Shown: one piece after another, positions 1 to 7,918 of the stretch
Layout: each line of letters starts with the position of its first letter
Position numbering within the stretch: position 1 is the stretch's first letter
From: a virus
IMG/VR virus record: IMGVR_UViG_3300025112_002853
Coordinates: 1-22,470 of that record
Strand: one strand, 5' to 3'
DNA length: 22,470 nt
Translations under genes and position numbers: made by a program
The notes under the pieces: model-generated
The model's database searches: none
Told to the model about the DNA's origin: nothing
The model's input: only the letters and a program-made list of their open reading frames with translations

Positions 1-768
1 ACAAACAAGGTAAATTCTATTCGTGAATTATTTGAAGATGATTTGAAACTTTACGAAGAGCCACAAGTTGTAAACTTCGATGGATTGGACATTGCACTAC
101 TTCCTTGGGTATGTAAAGATAATTACGACGAATCAATAGGTTTTATCAAGAATGCAGCAGCACCCATATTAGTTGGACATCTTGAATTGCAGGGGTATGA
201 TGTAATGCGTGGTGTAAAATACGATGGTGGGATGGACCCTAAGTTGTTTGAGAGATACGAACAAGTATATACAGGACATTTTCATTGCCGTCAAGAACAA
301 GGAAATATTTACTATCTTGGAACGCAGTATCAAATTACTTTTGCTGATTTACATGAGCAAAAAGGATTTCATATATTTGACACAGACACAAGAGAAATTA
401 AGTTTTTTCCTAACCCCCACAAGATGTTTCATTCGGTAACATATAATGATAAGGATGGACCAATTGAACCAGACAAGTTCGATTGCCAATACCTCAATGA
501 CGCATATGTCAAACTATTTGTAGAACATAAAGAGCATCCATACTCATTCGATAGGTTTATGGATAAACTCTATGACTGTGGCGTTGCAAAGATTACAATA
601 GTAGAAGAACTGAATAGTGCCGATTGGACGAAAGAAGAAATGGTTGATATGGCACAAGATACTGTGTCGTTGATAAATGAAGAGATTGATAGTATGGAAG
701 AAGTAAAAGATAAGGAAAAGATGAAACAATTGGTACAAGATTTATATATGGAGAGTTTATCAATATAA
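1..768 (+). CDS. 47: Recombination endonuclease subunit gp47 (SbcD/Mre11-like), 3' part
   Basis: C-terminal 255 residues of the T4 gp47 family, the Mre11/SbcD-type metallophosphoesterase nuclease that works with the gp46 ATPase in recombination-dependent replication and host DNA degradation. The frame is open from base 1, so the start lies outside the window; the TTG at 43 is internal. Visible family features are the late phosphoesterase motifs: a G-H-L motif near bases 175-183 and the metal-binding G-H-F-H motif at bases 274-285, followed by a G-T-Q-Y-Q strand and a 'KGFHIFD' strand. The phrases 'TNKVNSIRELFE' and 'LLPWVCKDN' resemble T4 gp47 as I recall it. The C-terminal third is charged and probably contacts gp46. 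Its TAA stop overlaps the next ATG by one base. Identification is firm; the first metal-binding motifs cannot be checked here. Confidence 0.93.
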   Translation, partial: TNKVNSIRELFEDDLKLYEEPQVVNFDGLDIALLPWVCKDNYDESIGFIKNAAAPILVGHLELQGYDVMRGVKYDGGMDPKLFERYEQVYTGHFHCRQEQGNIYYLGTQYQITFADLHEQKGFHIFDTDTREIKFFPNPHKMFHSVTYNDKDGPIEPDKFDCQYLNDAYVKLFVEHKEHPYSFDRFMDKLYDCGVAKITIVEELNSADWTKEEMVDMAQDTVSLINEEIDSMEEVKDKEKMKQLVQDLYMESLSI

Positions 769-1283
769 TGGCAGACACAATGATTTCATTTGATTGTGTT
801 TTTTGTGGCGAATCCGCAGAAAAGAAAGCAAAAGATTACAACAGAACAGCAAAGAGAGGGAAACCCCAATGTTGTTCTCAGAGATGTTCACAGAAATTTA
901 CTAATAAGGAACACAATGATTCACACCCTATGAGATATTTTACGGGCAGAGCAAAGAGTAAACAATGTGTTGCAAAAAAGCACAAGGACTCTAAGCCAGA
1001 AATGCACAAATTTCTAGTATATGATATTACAGAAGAATCTTTGCAAGAACAATGGAAAAAACAAAAAGGTCTATGTGCTATTACGAAAAAACCTATGATA
1101 CTTCCAGACTATCCATACAGGGGGGCAAATTGGTCTGGTGGTAGACATCCAAATAATGCATCTCTCGATAGAATTGATTCAGCAGAGGGATATTATAATG
1201 ATAATATAATGTTTGTTCGTTTGGGTGTAAACTATTTGAAAAGTGATTGGCCTAATGAAATAGTAGAGGAATTTTTTGTATGA
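768..1283 (+). CDS. HNH endonuclease-like protein with N-terminal zinc finger
   Basis: A 171-residue protein of the kind often annotated as phage HNH or homing endonuclease. Near the N-terminus C10-x2-C13 and C35/C36 with C40 can form a zinc finger of the CxxC...CSxxC type. The C-terminal part holds an HNH-like core: 'GLCAITKKP' (C103) followed by 'ASLDRIDSAEGY' (S132-D137), N146 and N155-x-x-K158. That is the variant beta-beta-alpha layout in which the classical first His is replaced by D-R-I-D. Nuclease activity is inferred from the motif only. It sits between gp47 and gp46, where T4 carries its alpha-glucosyltransferase gene, and is coupled on both sides (TAATG with gp47, ATGA with the next gene), so it may have become a resident gene rather than a recent free-standing invader. 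Confidence 0.72.
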   Translation: MADTMISFDCVFCGESAEKKAKDYNRTAKRGKPQCCSQRCSQKFTNKEHNDSHPMRYFTGRAKSKQCVAKKHKDSKPEMHKFLVYDITEESLQEQWKKQKGLCAITKKPMILPDYPYRGANWSGGRHPNNASLDRIDSAEGYYNDNIMFVRLGVNYLKSDWPNEIVEEFFV

Positions 1284-1786
1284 TAGAATGTAATTGGCTT
1301 AGATTCTTTTCCAAAATTGGTGGTATAAAAAATGGTGATTCTCCTACATTGCGTATGTTGAAATCCGATGTTGTTTCTGTCGTATTAGATAAATGTTCCA
1401 ATATGAAGTATGTGAATGATAACGGAAATGATTTTGTTCTAGAGGATGGCACTAGGATAGAACTGAAGACAAAGAAAAGTGTGTTCCTGAAGAAAATACA
1501 AAAAACATCTAATATCACCATAATGAATACTAGAGGTGGGACAGAAAGAGGAAAGACTTTTGATTTTCTTTTACTTATTCAGACAGAAAAACCATACCGA
1601 GTTGCACACATTGATTGGGAATCCCTTCAAGAACACATAACATATATTGAAGATGCTTGTGTTGCAAAAAGTATACCTTATAATAAACTTTCATTTATTG
1701 ATACAGATTTCTTTGATTGGGAATTAGAGGTAAAACCTTGGGACTTACAAGAGTCTGTTATGGAAATGATAAGAAGTAAAGTATGA
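1280..1786 (+). CDS. Possible PD-(D/E)XK-fold nuclease
   Basis: A 168-residue protein I cannot assign to a named family. The middle carries D51-F-V-L followed ten residues later by E61-L-K63, inside a predicted beta-hairpin ('DFVLEDGTRIELKTKK'). This is the spacing of the D...ExK catalytic core in PD-(D/E)XK nucleases. A hydrophobic strand near residues 92-98 and a 'YRVAHIDWE' strand follow, fitting the central sheet of that fold. An N-terminal helix region (about 22-40) would precede the core. ATGA overlaps join it to the HNH-like gene upstream and gp46 downstream, so it is translated within the gp47-gp46 recombination module. It may be a DNA-processing accessory of that complex or a restriction-type enzyme. 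Assignment rests on pattern alone. Confidence 0.45.
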   Translation: MIECNWLRFFSKIGGIKNGDSPTLRMLKSDVVSVVLDKCSNMKYVNDNGNDFVLEDGTRIELKTKKSVFLKKIQKTSNITIMNTRGGTERGKTFDFLLLIQTEKPYRVAHIDWESLQEHITYIEDACVAKSIPYNKLSFIDTDFFDWELEVKPWDLQESVMEMIRSKV

Positions 1787-3495
1787 TAATGTTCACAAAA
1801 CTTAGTTGGCGCAATCTCCTCTCAACAGGAAATTACAAAACAACACTCGACCTCACCAAAGATACCAATACACTTATCTCTGGCGAGAACGGTGCAGGTA
1901 AGTCAACCATCCTTGATGCGTTGTGCTTTTCTCTATTCGGCAAATCGTTTCGTGGCATCAATATCCCACAACTACCCAATTCTATCAACGAAAAGGATTG
2001 TGAAGTAGAGATTGAATTTACTATTGGCAAAGATTCATATCGGGTGTTTCGTTCTTTGAACCCAAAAAAGTTTGAGATTTACAAGAACGGAAATTTGATT
2101 GATCAAGATTCCAAATCAAAAGATTATCAAAAGATTCTTGAGGAGCAAATTCTAAAAATGACATACAAATCATTTTGTCAAGTTGTCATCTTGGGGAGTA
2201 GCAATTATGTTCCCTTTATGAAACTCACTGCAAAAGACCGAAGACTTGTTGTTGAAAATCTATTAGACATTGATGTGTTTTCTGTGATGAATACTCTTGT
2301 TCGTGCGAGACTTCAAGTGGCAAAAGAGCATATCAAAGATATAGATCATAAGGTAGAACTTGTCAAGAGTAAAGTTGACGAAAAAGAGAAACTAATAAAA
2401 ACACTTTTGAAGAAATCTTCCGATTCGGTAGAAAGTTATAACAATGAAATAGAGAATTCCCGCAAGCAAATCAAAGAAATCCAAAAAGAAATAAAAATCA
2501 AACAAGAGAATATAGATCATCTTCTTGAGAAAGTCAAAGACAAGGATGAAGTACCGCGAAAATTGTTGAAGATGGAAGGTTTAGAACAACAACTCAAAAA
2601 CAAAATCAAAAATATTGATAAAAATGTAAAGTTCTATAAGGAGAACGATATTTGCCCGTCCTGCAAACAAGACATCGAAGAACACCACAAGGAATGTGTA
2701 TTCAAAGAAAAGTCAGATGAGAAGAAAGAAGTGGAAGACGGTATTGCTGAATTGGTAGATAATATGAATGATACAGGAAAGCGATTAGATGATATCAATT
2801 CCGTATTGCAAACGGTCGATTCCTTACAAACACAAATCAACGAGAAGCAAAATCAAATTGATTCGTCCCTTCGCTACATTGAGAAGATGCAAAAGAATAT
2901 CGAAGGTATAATGGAAGAAGGTGAAGAAGTCGAGGAGTCCAAAAAGGAACTTAGTGAGTTGATTGGTGAGGGTAAAGGATATGTTGGTGATCGTAAGAAA
3001 CAGGCAGAGGATAAGCATTATTATGAGATTGCGAGTGTTCTACTGAAGGATAGTGGCATCAAAGCGAAGATTATCAAACATTATCTTCCAATTATGAACA
3101 AACTTATCAATAAGTATCTTGCGGATATGGACTTCTTTTGCCAGTTTGACTTGGATGAAAATTTCAACGAAACAATCAAGAGTCGCCATCGTGATGAATT
3201 TACATATCATAGTTTCAGTGAAGGTGAACGATTACGGATTGACTTGTCTTTGCTATTGGCGTGGAGAGAGGTAGCCAGATTGAAGAACAGTGTGAATTGT
3301 AACTTGTTGATATTGGATGAAGTGTTTGATTCATCATTGGACTCAGTTGGAACAGAGGAGTTTCTGAAACTTCTAACAACTTTCGGAAATCGGGCAAATA
3401 TATTTGTAATCTCTCATAAATCTGATACAATGACAGATAAGTTTAGCAATCATATTGTGTTTGAGAAGAAGAATAATTTTAGTAGGATAAAATGA
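1783..3495 (+). CDS. 46: Recombination endonuclease subunit gp46 (SbcC/Rad50-like ATPase)
   Basis: The SMC/Rad50-type ATPase partner of gp47, needed for DNA end resection and recombination-dependent replication. At 570 residues it is close to the T4 protein (560). Order of elements: Walker A G34-E-N-G-A-G-K-S-T42; a Q-loop region ('SFCQVVILGSSNY'); two long charged coiled-coil arms (about 185-280 and 310-400); a zinc-hook C291-P-S-C294 at the tip for dimerisation; ABC signature S479-E-G-E-R483; Walker B with D512-E513; and a D-loop followed by the switch His in 'VISHKSDT'. The start at 1783 overlaps the previous stop as ATGA; a second ATG two codons later is possible. The TGA stop overlaps the start of the fucose synthase gene, so a sugar gene is translationally coupled to a recombination gene. 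Confidence 0.96.
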   Translation: MIMFTKLSWRNLLSTGNYKTTLDLTKDTNTLISGENGAGKSTILDALCFSLFGKSFRGINIPQLPNSINEKDCEVEIEFTIGKDSYRVFRSLNPKKFEIYKNGNLIDQDSKSKDYQKILEEQILKMTYKSFCQVVILGSSNYVPFMKLTAKDRRLVVENLLDIDVFSVMNTLVRARLQVAKEHIKDIDHKVELVKSKVDEKEKLIKTLLKKSSDSVESYNNEIENSRKQIKEIQKEIKIKQENIDHLLEKVKDKDEVPRKLLKMEGLEQQLKNKIKNIDKNVKFYKENDICPSCKQDIEEHHKECVFKEKSDEKKEVEDGIAELVDNMNDTGKRLDDINSVLQTVDSLQTQINEKQNQIDSSLRYIEKMQKNIEGIMEEGEEVEESKKELSELIGEGKGYVGDRKKQAEDKHYYEIASVLLKDSGIKAKIIKHYLPIMNKLINKYLADMDFFCQFDLDENFNETIKSRHRDEFTYHSFSEGERLRIDLSLLLAWREVARLKNSVNCNLLILDEVFDSSLDSVGTEEFLKLLTTFGNRANIFVISHKSDTMTDKFSNHIVFEKKNNFSRIK

Positions 3496-4397
3496 TGAAC
3501 ACATTGGTAACAGGTGGGAGTGGTTTAGTTGGTTCTGCTATATTAGCAGATTATAAACCCTCAAGCGAAGAATTGAATCTGTTGTATGTACAAGATATTG
3601 TTGACTATCTAAAAGCCAATTGTATTGATTCGATAGTACATTGTGCAGCAAGGGTTGGTGGCATCAAAGCCAACACTGATCATCTTGGAGAGTTTTATCA
3701 TAACAATATCATAATGAATACAAATCTTCTAGAAGCGGCGAGAGTTGCGGGGGTGAAGAAGGTTGTTTCTTTTATGTCAACTTGTGTATTTCCTGATGAT
3801 GCAAAGTATCCTCTCACACCAGACCAAATCCATAAAGGAGAGCCACATTCTTCAAATTATGCATACGCATATGCAAAAAGGATGCTAGAGGTTCAGAGTA
3901 GAGCATACAGAGATCAGTACGGTTGTAATTTTGTTACGGTGATTCCTTGTAACATATATGGACCAAACGATAACTTTGATTTAGAAAGTAGTCATGTTAT
4001 TCCTGCACTAATTCGTAAATGTTTTGAAGCAAAAGAAAACAATACAGATTTTGTTGTGTGGGGAACTGGCAGAGCATATAGAGAATTTATATATGTTGAT
4101 GATGTTGCTAAGATAACAGAATGGGTGTTACACAATTACGACGATTCAACACCATTTATTATTTCTCCTGATGAAGAAATTAGTATTGCAACTTTAGCAC
4201 AAGAAATTGCCTGGAGAATAGGGTTCGAAGGTAATATTGTTTATAACAATAAATATCCTGATGGTCAGTTGAAAAAACCATCGGATAATTATGTCTTGAA
4301 GAAAAACTTGCCAGATTTTGAGTTTACTCCTATTCATGGCGGATTGGATAAAACGATTGCTTGGTTTATGAAGAATTATGGAGTATGCAGATTATGA
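3492..4397 (+). CDS. fcl: GDP-L-fucose synthase (GDP-4-keto-6-deoxymannose epimerase/reductase)
   Basis: Extended short-chain dehydrogenase that epimerises C3 and C5 of GDP-4-keto-6-deoxy-D-mannose and reduces C4 with NADPH to give GDP-L-fucose. In the 301 residues: Rossmann motif T7-G-G-S-G-L-V-G14; the family string A-A-R-V-G-G-I-K-A-N (52-61); the 'MSTCVFP' segment with S96 and C98, equivalent to the catalytic Ser and Cys of the bacterial enzyme; Y125-x3-K129; and the substrate-domain segment 'WGTGRAYREFIYVDD'. The stretch after the Rossmann loop is a little shorter than in the E. coli enzyme. It is followed through an ATGA overlap by gmd, which makes its substrate. The two form a complete route from GDP-mannose to GDP-fucose, presumably feeding the fucosyltransferase-like gene near 14781. 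Confidence 0.92.
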   Translation: MMNTLVTGGSGLVGSAILADYKPSSEELNLLYVQDIVDYLKANCIDSIVHCAARVGGIKANTDHLGEFYHNNIIMNTNLLEAARVAGVKKVVSFMSTCVFPDDAKYPLTPDQIHKGEPHSSNYAYAYAKRMLEVQSRAYRDQYGCNFVTVIPCNIYGPNDNFDLESSHVIPALIRKCFEAKENNTDFVVWGTGRAYREFIYVDDVAKITEWVLHNYDDSTPFIISPDEEISIATLAQEIAWRIGFEGNIVYNNKYPDGQLKKPSDNYVLKKNLPDFEFTPIHGGLDKTIAWFMKNYGVCRL

Positions 4398-5407
4398 AAA
4401 AAGCATTGATTACAGGAATAAATGGACAAGATGGTTCATACCTTGCTGAATTTCTTTTAGATAGGGGGTATGAGGTTCACGGAATTTTGAAACGAAATTC
4501 TGTTGCAGAAAATCAAACAGCAAGATTAGATAATGTGTTTGATAAGTTGCATTTATATTATGGTGATTTGACGGATCTTTCTTCGTTGATTCATATATTA
4601 CAAAAGGTTGAACCAGATGAGGTTTATAATTTGGCAGCACAATCTCATGTAAGAATCAGTTTTGATGTTCCTTTATATACAGTACAAGCAGATGCAACTG
4701 GTGTGTTGAATGTTTTAGAGGCGTGTAGATTGGTTTGTCCAAAAGCAAAAATGTATCAAGCATCATCTTCAGAAATGTTTGGAAATTGTGTTGATGAGGA
4801 TGGTTTTCAAAGGGAAACCACTTCAATGCGTCCAGTAAGTCCGTATGGTTGTGCTAAGGTATTCGCATATAATATTAGCAGAAATTATAGACATTCTTAT
4901 GATATGTTTGTGAGTAACGGGATACTTTTCAACCACGAATCACCAAGAAGAGGTTCTAACTTTGTTACAAGTAAAATTGTGAAGGGTGCGATTTCAATAG
5001 CACTAGGAAAAGCCACAGAACTTCGTATGGGAAATCTTGATGCTCGAAGAGATTGGGGACATGCTAAAGATTATGTTGAAGCAATGTGGATGATTTTACA
5101 AGCAGATGAACCAGAAGACTATGTTTGCTCGACAGGAATTTCTCATAGTGTTCAGGATTGCTGTGAGTATATTTTCAAGAAATTAGGTATGGATTATAAG
5201 GATTATGTTGTGCTGGATGAAAAATATTTACGACCAGAGGAACTACACGATTTGAGGGGGGATTCAACAAAAATTCGAACAGAATTGGGGTGGAAACCCA
5301 ATTATACATTTGAGTCTATGTTGGATGATATGATTGAGGATGAGAAAAGAGAAAGTGGCTTTTACAAGACGCAGGATGAGTATGTACCATATGATCCTGT
5401 AAGATAA
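4394..5407 (+). CDS. gmd: GDP-mannose 4,6-dehydratase
   Basis: Converts GDP-D-mannose to GDP-4-keto-6-deoxy-D-mannose, the first step to GDP-L-fucose (or GDP-rhamnose/perosamine). I place the start at 4394, where the ATG overlaps the fcl stop as ATGA and the family motif begins at once (K-K-A-L-I-T-G-I-N-G-Q-D-G-S-Y); an upstream in-frame ATG at 4361 would only add 11 unrelated residues. The protein has 337 residues, slightly shorter than typical bacterial Gmd. Key residues: G8/G11/G14 of the NADP loop; N79-L-A-A-Q-S-H-V86; catalytic S-S-E at 125-127; Y151-x3-K155; and the 'LFNHESPRRG' substrate loop. All expected catalytic positions are present, so activity is likely. The stop lies 100 nt before the next confident start. 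Confidence 0.95.
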   Translation: MKKALITGINGQDGSYLAEFLLDRGYEVHGILKRNSVAENQTARLDNVFDKLHLYYGDLTDLSSLIHILQKVEPDEVYNLAAQSHVRISFDVPLYTVQADATGVLNVLEACRLVCPKAKMYQASSSEMFGNCVDEDGFQRETTSMRPVSPYGCAKVFAYNISRNYRHSYDMFVSNGILFNHESPRRGSNFVTSKIVKGAISIALGKATELRMGNLDARRDWGHAKDYVEAMWMILQADEPEDYVCSTGISHSVQDCCEYIFKKLGMDYKDYVVLDEKYLRPEELHDLRGDSTKIRTELGWKPNYTFESMLDDMIEDEKRESGFYKTQDEYVPYDPVR

Positions 5408-5435
5408 AATTCTATACCAATGAAGAAAAATGTTG

Positions 5436-5463
5436 TTGATGTTTTAGAACTGAATAGTATGAT
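5436..5463 (+). promoter_or_regulatory. Possible sigma70-type promoter
   Basis: In the largest intergenic gap of the window (5408-5507). TTGATG at 5436-5441 and TATGAT at 5458-5463 match the -35 and -10 consensus at 4 of 6 and 5 of 6 bases, with a 16-nt spacer, about 45 nt ahead of the glutamine synthetase fusion start at 5508. In AT-rich DNA such matches also arise by chance, so this is only a candidate. The start at 5508 has a purine-rich GAAAGAGAG just upstream that can serve as ribosome binding site. Confidence 0.3.
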
Positions 5464-5507
5464 ACATAGATATACATTGAAGATGATATTGAAGAAAGAG
5501 AGTTGAT

Positions 5508-6947
5508 ATGACTGATAAAAAGAGTGATAAAGAAAACCATAACCTAGTTTATATCATGAATCCCAATTGCGGTTGGTGCAAGAAAGCAGATCCGGTTGTT
5601 GAGGAATTGAGAAAAGATGGCTATGAAATAACAATTTTGAATGTAACTGATAAGAAGGATGCGAAAGAAGCAAACGAAATTCAGTCAAAACATAGCATCC
5701 GATGCGGGACACCTTTGTTTGTAGATGCGGAAACTGGCAATATGGTTTGCGGTTTCAAAGAAAAGGATGTTCTAGAAAAGTGGGCTAAAGGAGAAAAGGT
5801 CATTGCTCCAAAACCAAAACCAAGACCCAATTCACAAGGATCTAATATTACAAAGAGACTTGCCAAATTGGATTATGTATGGTTAGATGGTTATGATACT
5901 AAAAATTTGAGAAGTAAAACTCGTTATATGACACTAGAATTTGGCAGTGAAGAAAATCCATTGCCGTTTGACAAGATAATTGAACAAGTACCAGAATGGT
6001 CATTTGATGGCTCTAGTACTGAACAAGCAGATGTTTCAGATAGCGATTTGGTTTTGAAGCCAGTCAGGTTTTTTGGTAATCCGTTTTCAAATAATCAAAG
6101 GGGTAATGTATCATATATTGTGCTGTGTGAAGTCTTCAATTCTGACGGAACACCACACAAAAGTAATACAAGAGCAAAACTTCGAGATATGGTAAACAAC
6201 CAAACAAATCCAAATGATTTTTGGTTTGGAGTTGAGCAAGAATATTCATTTATGGATCCAGCCACAAATAAGCCCGCAGACTGGAATATAGATTCCGAAC
6301 CACAAGGTAAGTACTATTGCGGTGTTGGTTCTAACTATATCACAAATGCACACAGGCAAGTTTCAGAAACCCATGCCCAATTTTGTATTCAGTCTGGTAT
6401 TAGTTTGAGTGGAACGAATGCAGAAGTAATGAAGTCTCAATGGGAATATCAAATTGGTCCGGTGTCGGCAATATCGTGTGCGGATCAACTTTGGGTTTCA
6501 AGATACATTCTTGAAAGATTAGCAGAAGTTCGGGACATGTATGTTAGTTTTGATCCTAAAGTTGTTGATAGCAGTGATTGGAACGGTGCTGGTTGCCATA
6601 TCAATTTCTCGACCAAAACTATGAGAGAAGATGGAGGAGAAGAATATATTTCTGATATTTGTGACTTTTTGGGAGAAAGACACGAAGATCATATGAGTGT
6701 TTATGGTGTTGGTAATGAGAAGAGACTAACAGGAAGCAACGAAACAGCAAACATTGAAGAATTTACTTGGAAAGTAATGGATCGTGGTGCTTCTGTTAGA
6801 GTTCCTGTTTCGACAATAAATAATGAATGGAAAGGTTACATCGAGGATCGAAGACCATCAGCAAATGTTGATCCTTATGAAGCATTTTTTGTAGTAACGG
6901 AAACGGTTTCTCTAATTGAGTCAGAAGAATTGGTGATGTCTGAATGA
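5508..6947 (+). CDS. Glutaredoxin/thioredoxin-like domain fused to type II glutamine synthetase
   Basis: A 479-residue fusion. Residues about 12-97 form a thioredoxin-fold domain with redox motif C21-G-W-C24 after an N-P-N turn and the usual Thr-Pro before a strand (T68-P69). A Pro/Lys-rich linker follows (about 98-112). Residues about 120-479 are a glutamine synthetase of the GSII (eukaryote-like, about 360-residue) class, which joins ammonia to glutamate with ATP. Family landmarks: 'WSFDGSST' (164-171), E243-Q-E245, 'YYCGVG', 'GTNAEVM' with E306 and E313, 'NGAGCHINF' with H364, R406-L-T-G, E412, 'ASVRVP' with R431, and E446-D-R-R-P. All metal, ATP and glutamate ligands I can place are present, so the enzyme looks active. 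It lies just after the GDP-fucose genes. The redox domain may regulate the synthetase. I know of no described protein with this architecture. Confidence 0.9.
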   Translation: MTDKKSDKENHNLVYIMNPNCGWCKKADPVVEELRKDGYEITILNVTDKKDAKEANEIQSKHSIRCGTPLFVDAETGNMVCGFKEKDVLEKWAKGEKVIAPKPKPRPNSQGSNITKRLAKLDYVWLDGYDTKNLRSKTRYMTLEFGSEENPLPFDKIIEQVPEWSFDGSSTEQADVSDSDLVLKPVRFFGNPFSNNQRGNVSYIVLCEVFNSDGTPHKSNTRAKLRDMVNNQTNPNDFWFGVEQEYSFMDPATNKPADWNIDSEPQGKYYCGVGSNYITNAHRQVSETHAQFCIQSGISLSGTNAEVMKSQWEYQIGPVSAISCADQLWVSRYILERLAEVRDMYVSFDPKVVDSSDWNGAGCHINFSTKTMREDGGEEYISDICDFLGERHEDHMSVYGVGNEKRLTGSNETANIEEFTWKVMDRGASVRVPVSTINNEWKGYIEDRRPSANVDPYEAFFVVTETVSLIESEELVMSE

Positions 6948-7243
6948 AATCTATGAGCAATTCATCATATGAGGAACATATAAACAACGAATTATCTCTT
7001 TTGTCTTCAAATTTTGTTGTGAAAACTTATAAGCGAGCAGATGCAGATGATTGGCCGATTTTTGAGAAGGGAAAAGATGTTCGTATTCAGATTCAATGGA
7101 ACAAGAAAAACATTTACGAGTTTATTGTTGAATCAGATTTTTGGAGACAAAGAAACACCAACAAAGAGGATCGTGAATATATGAGAATGATGGCTGAACC
7201 AAAAATCAAATCTTTGAAGAACGCTTTAGTAAAGAAGAAGTAA
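6944..7243 (+). CDS. Small charged hypothetical protein
   Basis: A 99-residue soluble protein that I do not recognise. It has no signal peptide, membrane segment or cysteine. The centre ('DVRIQIQW' and 'IYEFIVESDFW', about residues 46-67) looks like two beta strands joined by a basic turn, and the C-terminus is a Lys-rich helix. The ATG overlaps the stop of the glutamine synthetase fusion as ATGA, so the two are translationally coupled; a second ATG three codons on is also possible. The real-gene call rests on coupling, position and a coding-like composition rather than homology. Confidence 0.6.
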   Translation: MKSMSNSSYEEHINNELSLLSSNFVVKTYKRADADDWPIFEKGKDVRIQIQWNKKNIYEFIVESDFWRQRNTNKEDREYMRMMAEPKIKSLKNALVKKK

Positions 7244-7244
7244 T

Positions 7245-7697
7245 ATGTTTTCAGGAAATTGGAGTATTTGGAATCATTTGAAGAAGTGGTATGATAAAGG
7301 AAGTTATCTCATGGCGAGAAAACTGATTGTAGAAGATAAGCAATCAGACGAACTTATCAACAAAAATCATTCAAACCAATTATCTTCTAATACATTGGCT
7401 ATTATGAGATTGATTTTTAGAATAGAAGAATTAGAACAAAAAATGAGACAAATCAAACTTCTTCTTGCTGAAAGAAATTCGTTACTAAGAAGAGGAAATG
7501 AAAAGAACCATAGGGGAATTTTTCGTGTGACGGATGATGAGGGAAATTATATCAAATATAATAAAGGTGATATAGTAGAACATAAGAACAAGACTTATAT
7601 TGCAAACAAAAATATAGAAGAAGGAATGGGACCACTTCATTCTTCTGCTGGATGGAAAGAAATAACACCTTCTATTGTTGCGGGTGGGGAATTCTAA
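7245..7697 (+). CDS. Hypothetical protein with coiled coil and CBM5/12-like C-terminal module
   Basis: A 150-residue protein. Residues about 48-86 form a heptad-like coiled coil rich in Ile, Leu, Glu and Arg. The C-terminal part (about 105-141) follows the pattern of small chitin/carbohydrate-binding modules of the CBM5/12 type, as also found on phage tail and surface proteins: 'YNKGDIVEHKNKTYIA' (G-D-x-V then K-T-Y-x-A), a short loop, a Pro, then 'GWKEI'. The first ATG follows the upstream stop by one base. An internal ATG at 7311 (giving 128 residues beginning M-A-R-K-L-I-V) has the better ribosome binding site (AAAGGA at 7296-7301), so the true start is uncertain. A structural or glycan-contacting role is inference from the module and coiled coil. 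Confidence 0.65.
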   Translation: MFSGNWSIWNHLKKWYDKGSYLMARKLIVEDKQSDELINKNHSNQLSSNTLAIMRLIFRIEELEQKMRQIKLLLAERNSLLRRGNEKNHRGIFRVTDDEGNYIKYNKGDIVEHKNKTYIANKNIEEGMGPLHSSAGWKEITPSIVAGGEF

Positions 7698-7713
7698 AGG
7701 AGAAAAGGAACAG

Positions 7714-7896
7714 ATGTCGGGTAAAAAAAGAAATCAGTCATTTTCTGATAACGGAGAAGATGCTCGTTTGGTTAGGAGCAGGGGTAGGAAGAAGAAGACG
7801 AAAAAAAGATCTGAAAGACATTGGAGAAAACGATTGCTTGATGATGTAAAGGATGGTATCCTTGACAAGGATGATTATGGATATTTTGAACTGTGA
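7714..7896 (+). CDS. Small very basic protein
   Basis: A 60-residue protein starting at the ATG at 7714, supported by AAAGGAG (7696-7702) and a nearer AAAAGGA. A longer in-frame reading from 7675 would overlap the upstream gene and lacks a binding site. Residues 18-40 contain a dense Arg/Lys tract ('RGRKKKTKKR') and the tail is acidic ('DDVKDGILDKDDYGYFEL'). The basic tract suggests nucleic-acid binding. In T4 small genes, including the RNA-polymerase-binding protein gene rpbA, occupy the same place just before gene 45, but I see no clear similarity to RpbA. Family unknown. Confidence 0.5.
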   Translation: MSGKKRNQSFSDNGEDARLVRSRGRKKKTKKRSERHWRKRLLDDVKDGILDKDDYGYFEL

Positions 7897-7918
7897 TGTG
7901 TAAAATTGGAGATTATGA

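Noticed and set aside
4361-4393. Upstream ATG for gmd
   Set aside because: Adds 11 residues unlike the family; the ATG at 4394 starts the conserved N-terminus and forms an ATGA overlap with fcl.
5420-5506. 28-codon frame (M-K-K-N-V-V-D-V-L...) ending just before the glutamine synthetase fusion
   Set aside because: No ribosome binding site ahead of its ATG, no recognisable features, and it overlaps the candidate promoter; it could be a leader peptide but nothing supports that.
7652-7849. 65-codon + strand frame
   Set aside because: Out of frame across the end of the CBM-like gene and the basic small gene; poor start context and no motif.
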